From: Syntrophobacter sp. DG_60
GTDB lineage: Bacteria > Desulfobacterota > Desulfofervidia > Desulfofervidales > DG-60
Direction of reading: 5' to 3'
Assembly: GCA_001304365.1 (NCBI GenBank)
Contig: LJNA01000056.1
Coordinates: 1-8,851, forward strand
DNA: 8,851 nt
The position numbers and the translations under genes are program-made. This document shows positions 6,887-8,851 of this stretch, one piece after another. The notes under the pieces were generated by a model. The model ran no database searches. It had not been told where the DNA came from and was given only the letters and a program-made list of their open reading frames with translations. Position 1 is the stretch's first letter. The number at the start of each line of letters is the position of its first letter.

Positions 6887-7129
6887 GATAGAGTCATTCC
6901 TTACCTTAAAAGTAAGTTCCATTTTTGGCAAAATAAGGTCTGGGGAGAAGCCCCAGCGTAAACAGCGTTGTTACTTGCATAATCTGGGTTGAAATTCTGT
7001 AACTGTTTTATCATTTATACCATTTACTGAGAAAAAGCAAATTATCAGGAGTTTGATGTAGCCTGCTAAGAAAAAAAATATTTGTCAACGTTAAAAATGT
7101 GATTCTGAATGGGTAAAAAACGCTAACTA
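6879..7129. other. Intergenic stretch with no recognisable gene
   Basis: About 250 bp between the gspC promoter region and the transposase remnant. It contains the 6-bp GC-rich hairpin at 6940-6956, an A-run at 7071-7078, and a TTGACA on the minus strand (7088-7083) without a convincing -10 partner. A 37-codon minus-strand frame (7014-6901) has no ribosome site or recognisable motif. No tRNA or known structured RNA was identified by eye. Confidence 0.5.
6940..6956. terminator. Short GC-rich hairpin, possible weak terminator
   Basis: CTGGGG and CCCCAG form a 6-bp stem with a 5-nt loop. Read on the minus strand it is followed by ACCTTATTTTG, a poor U-tract, so it could weakly end transcription arriving from hldE before the gsp promoter. 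A REP-like hairpin related to the nearby transposase remnant is the alternative. Neither is established. Confidence 0.25.
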
Positions 7130-7207
7130 ATGAAGAAGGTTCGGTTTGCAAACAGTCATTACATCTATAATAGAGGCGTAGACAAGCAGAAGACTTTTTT
7201 TAAGTGA
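7130..7207 (+). pseudogene. N-terminal remnant of a Y1 (IS200 / REP-associated) transposase
   Basis: The plus-strand frame from ATG 7130 gives 25 codons, MKKVRFANSHYIYNRGVDK then QKTFFK, before TGA TGA at 7205-7210. FANxxYYHIYNRGVDKRxxF is the characteristic start of the REP-associated tyrosine transposase branch of the Y1 transposase family. Here the match covers that start and then stops; the HUH and catalytic Tyr regions (normally over 100 residues further on) are absent. Past the stops the same frame reads FVHDLYGSND (7226-7255), which resembles the next conserved block (FxHDLYEFND). If real, that shows the gene continued and was inactivated by stop codons, then lost its remainder. That second block overlaps the Uma2-like remnant on the other strand, so only the first 25 codons are claimed firmly. 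Confidence 0.6.
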
Positions 7208-7213
7208 TGAGTA

Positions 7214-7398
7214 TTATTTTATGTTTTTGTTCATGACCTCTATGGGTCTAATGACAGCCCCCAGTCCTAAATGTAGAAAAGGAACTTTATCCCAATGCAG
7301 CACTGTCTGGGCCTATATATAGGGTGTGGTGGCATAATTAATCTCCCCTCGGATAATTCAACTAGTTTACCGTTGCTGACTGGGCAAAAAATATTCAC
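7214..7398 (-). pseudogene. Decayed Uma2/DUF820-like nuclease fragment, frameshifted
   Basis: Two minus-strand frames together read like part of a Uma2-family protein. Frame one (7398 down to about 7303) gives PVSNGKLVELSEGRLIMPP and then HPIYRPRQ. Frame two (about 7306 down to 7217, stop TAA 7216-7214) gives TVLHWDKVPFLHLGLGAVIR and then PIEVMNKNIK. Uma2 proteins have a 'kxVELxeGxLIxMPPPxxxHQ' block and then 'GLGxVxxAPxxV', in that order and at about this spacing or somewhat more. The change of frame near 7303-7306, and the missing N-terminus and whole C-terminal catalytic part (PD-(D/E)XK residues), indicate a non-functional relic. It lies directly behind hldE. Recognised by pattern only; short frames can mislead, and part of it is antisense to the possible extension of the transposase remnant. 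Confidence 0.45.
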
Positions 7399-7428
7399 TC
7401 AGATTTAAGGTAAACATCTTGGTTACTC

Positions 7429-8851
7429 TCAACCATTGTTTATTATTTTACTAATGAGCCTTGAGCTAGATATACCTTGAAGTGTTGGGATTAGAATTAC
7501 CTCCCCCCCATATCCTTCTACAATATCCTTTCCTACTACCTCTTCCTTTTTATAATCAGCTCCTTTGGTCAAGATATCTGGCTTAAGCCCTTTGATTAAA
7601 TGCTTTAATTCATCAGTGGAGAATATGGTAACATAGTCTACACAATCAAGGGCAGATAATATCTGGGCACGTTCTGCTTGGCCTATAATAGGACGGCTAT
7701 TTCCTTTAAGTATTCTAACTGATTCATCTGTATCTAAGGCTACAATTAGTATGTCACCTAACTTTTTTGATTCTTTAAGAAGGTGGATATGGCCTGTGTG
7801 TAAAAGGTCAAAGCAGCCATTGGTAAAAACAATCCTTTTACCTTGGGCCTTTAGGTAATTTACAACCTGTTTTAATCTTTTGATTTCCAATACCTTAGAA
7901 GGTAAAAGAGGCATATCACCTACTAATACATCTAACAATTCCTCTTGAGATACAGTGGCAGTCCCTACTTTACCTATTACTATGCCTGCTGCAATGTTGG
8001 CGAGCATTGTAGCCTCAAAATATGTAAGGCCCGAAGTAATTGCCAATCCTAAAGTAGCCAAAACCGTGTCTCCTGCACCTGATATATCATATATCTCTTT
8101 TACCCTTGCAGAGACGTTGATGGGTGAATTATCTTTTGTAAATAAAGATATACCTCCCTTCCCACGGGTTATAAAAACAGCTTCCAAATCTAACTCAGAC
8201 AAAAATTTCTTACCCGCTTCCTCTAAATTTTCGAGCCCTGAAGCTATGAGTGCCTCTTTCTTATTTGGGGTGATTGCAGTAGCCCCCTTGTATTTTGTAA
8301 ATTCTTTTCCTTTAGGGTCTACCAGTATAAGTTTATTACTATGTTTACAGATTGTTATGATTTTACCTAAAATCCTTGTGGTGAGTACTCCTTTGGCATA
8401 GTCTGAAACTAGAATGGCATCAAAAAGTGGTAGATTGTCCTCAATATAGGTAATGATTTTATTTTCTAAATCTTCAGAAATCTCTTTTCTTGTCTCATAA
8501 TCAAGTCTCATCATCTGCTGGTTAAGTGCTATAACCCTAGTCTTTTTAGTCGTGGGTCGGTCAGCGGCAAAAAATAACCCATCGGTATTTACCTTTATCT
8601 TTTCAAGTTCATTTTTTAAGGCTGTGCCTATAGTATCATTGCCAATAACACTGGCCACATATACCTTAACCCCCAAACTGGCTAGGTTATTTACTACATT
8701 ACCTGCCCCACCCAGGGTATGGTTTTGGCTTTTAATATTAACTATCTGTACTGGCGCCTCAGGGGAAATCCGCTCAACATCTCCCCATAGATACTCATCT
8801 AACATTAGATCACCTATTACAAGAAAGGTATGATTTGAAAAATGCGTTATG
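7429..8851 (-). CDS. hldE: Bifunctional heptose 7-phosphate kinase / heptose 1-phosphate adenylyltransferase HldE (start beyond window)
   Basis: Makes ADP-heptose for the LPS inner core in the cytoplasm. It phosphorylates D-glycero-D-manno-heptose 7-phosphate at C1 and, after a separate dephosphorylation step, adenylylates the 1-phosphate. The frame is open to the right edge with no start codon between 8806 and 8851. Those codons read THFSNHTFLVIGDLMLDEYL, the usual N-terminal strand, so the ATG at 8805 is internal and 473 residues are visible. Numbering from the first visible codon, the PfkB-type kinase domain covers about 1-315, with the substrate-side LGGAGNVVNNLASLG (46-60) and the anion-hole/catalytic motif GAGDT (258-262). 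The nucleotidyltransferase domain covers about 335-473, with TNGCFDLLHTGH (343-354, the HxGH site) and ISSSRLI near the end. Both halves keep their key motifs, so the enzyme should work. It is separated from the gsp operon by about 590 bp and probably belongs to a different transcript. Confidence 0.95.
   Translation of the reverse strand, partial: ITHFSNHTFLVIGDLMLDEYLWGDVERISPEAPVQIVNIKSQNHTLGGAGNVVNNLASLGVKVYVASVIGNDTIGTALKNELEKIKVNTDGLFFAADRPTTKKTRVIALNQQMMRLDYETRKEISEDLENKIITYIEDNLPLFDAILVSDYAKGVLTTRILGKIITICKHSNKLILVDPKGKEFTKYKGATAITPNKKEALIASGLENLEEAGKKFLSELDLEAVFITRGKGGISLFTKDNSPINVSARVKEIYDISGAGDTVLATLGLAITSGLTYFEATMLANIAAGIVIGKVGTATVSQEELLDVLVGDMPLLPSKVLEIKRLKQVVNYLKAQGKRIVFTNGCFDLLHTGHIHLLKESKKLGDILIVALDTDESVRILKGNSRPIIGQAERAQILSALDCVDYVTIFSTDELKHLIKGLKPDILTKGADYKKEEVVGKDIVEGYGGEVILIPTLQGISSSRLISKIINNG

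Noticed and set aside
6901..7014. 37-codon minus-strand frame starting MIKQLQNFNPDYASNN in the intergenic region.
   Set aside because: There is no ribosome-binding site, recognisable motif or signal of selection, and a frame this short is expected by chance.
7060..7088. Minus-strand TTGACA considered as a second promoter for the gsp operon.
   Set aside because: No acceptable -10 box lies 16-19 bp downstream (CAGGCT/GGCTAC).
7143..7171. TATAAT at 7166-7171 considered as a plus-strand promoter.
   Set aside because: The hexamer at 17 bp spacing (GGTTTG) is a poor -35, the site lies inside the transposase remnant, and no plus-strand gene follows.
7365..7415. GTTTACC...GGTAAAC inverted repeat just after the hldE stop, considered as a terminator.
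   Set aside because: The arms are only 7 bp with a 37-nt loop and no U-tract next to the stem.
7955..8401. 148-codon plus-strand open frame opposite hldE.
   Set aside because: It is a shadow of a gene whose protein motifs (GAGDT, PfkB fold) are on the minus strand.
1..8851. CRISPR arrays, tRNA or rRNA genes.
   Set aside because: No regularly spaced repeats with unique spacers were seen; the only clear repeats are the coding duplications described. No tRNA-like cloverleaf or rRNA signature was recognised.

Overview
The window comes from a Gram-negative bacterium. It encodes an outer-membrane secretin with its inner-membrane platform (type II secretion / type IV pilus-like) and HldE, the ADP-heptose enzyme of LPS core synthesis. 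The DNA is clearly AT-rich and the proteins are rich in Lys, Glu and Ile. With the gene content this suggests a (perhaps thermophilic) Desulfobacterota-like lineage, but that placement is only an inference.

Layout (all real genes are on the minus strand, so the operon reads right to left). 8851-7429: hldE, cut by the right edge so that its start codon is missing. 7428-6835: about 590 bp without an intact gene. It holds two apparently decayed fragments: the N-terminal part of an IS200/REP-associated (Y1) transposase on the plus strand from 7130, and a Uma2/DUF820-like remnant on the minus strand at about 7398-7214. It also holds a small GC-rich hairpin and, next to the secretion operon, a perfect 13-bp inverted repeat overlapping a TATAAT box. 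6834-1: a tightly packed secretion operon in the order gspC-gspJ-gspK-gspL-gspM-gspD-gspB-like. Four of its six junctions are 4-bp ATGA/GTGA overlaps, K/L overlaps by 31 bp, and M/D is separated by 25 bp. The last gene runs off the left edge.

These genes supply the secretin channel (D), the periplasmic linker (C), two minor pseudopilins (J, K), the inner-membrane assembly platform (L, a PilM+PilN-like fusion; M, PilO-like) and a one-pass membrane protein resembling GspB. The ATPase (E), platform protein F, major pseudopilin G and minor pseudopilins H and I are not in the window, so they must lie further left or elsewhere. The prepilin peptidase is also absent.

The most unusual feature is the secretin. 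It carries a C-terminal SPOR (peptidoglycan-binding) domain, preceded by an incomplete second copy of the first part of that domain, with 55 bp of identical DNA shared by the two copies. A second in-frame duplication, of 36 bp, lies at the membrane segment of gspL. No wholly new system is evident; the novelty is in the architecture of a known one.
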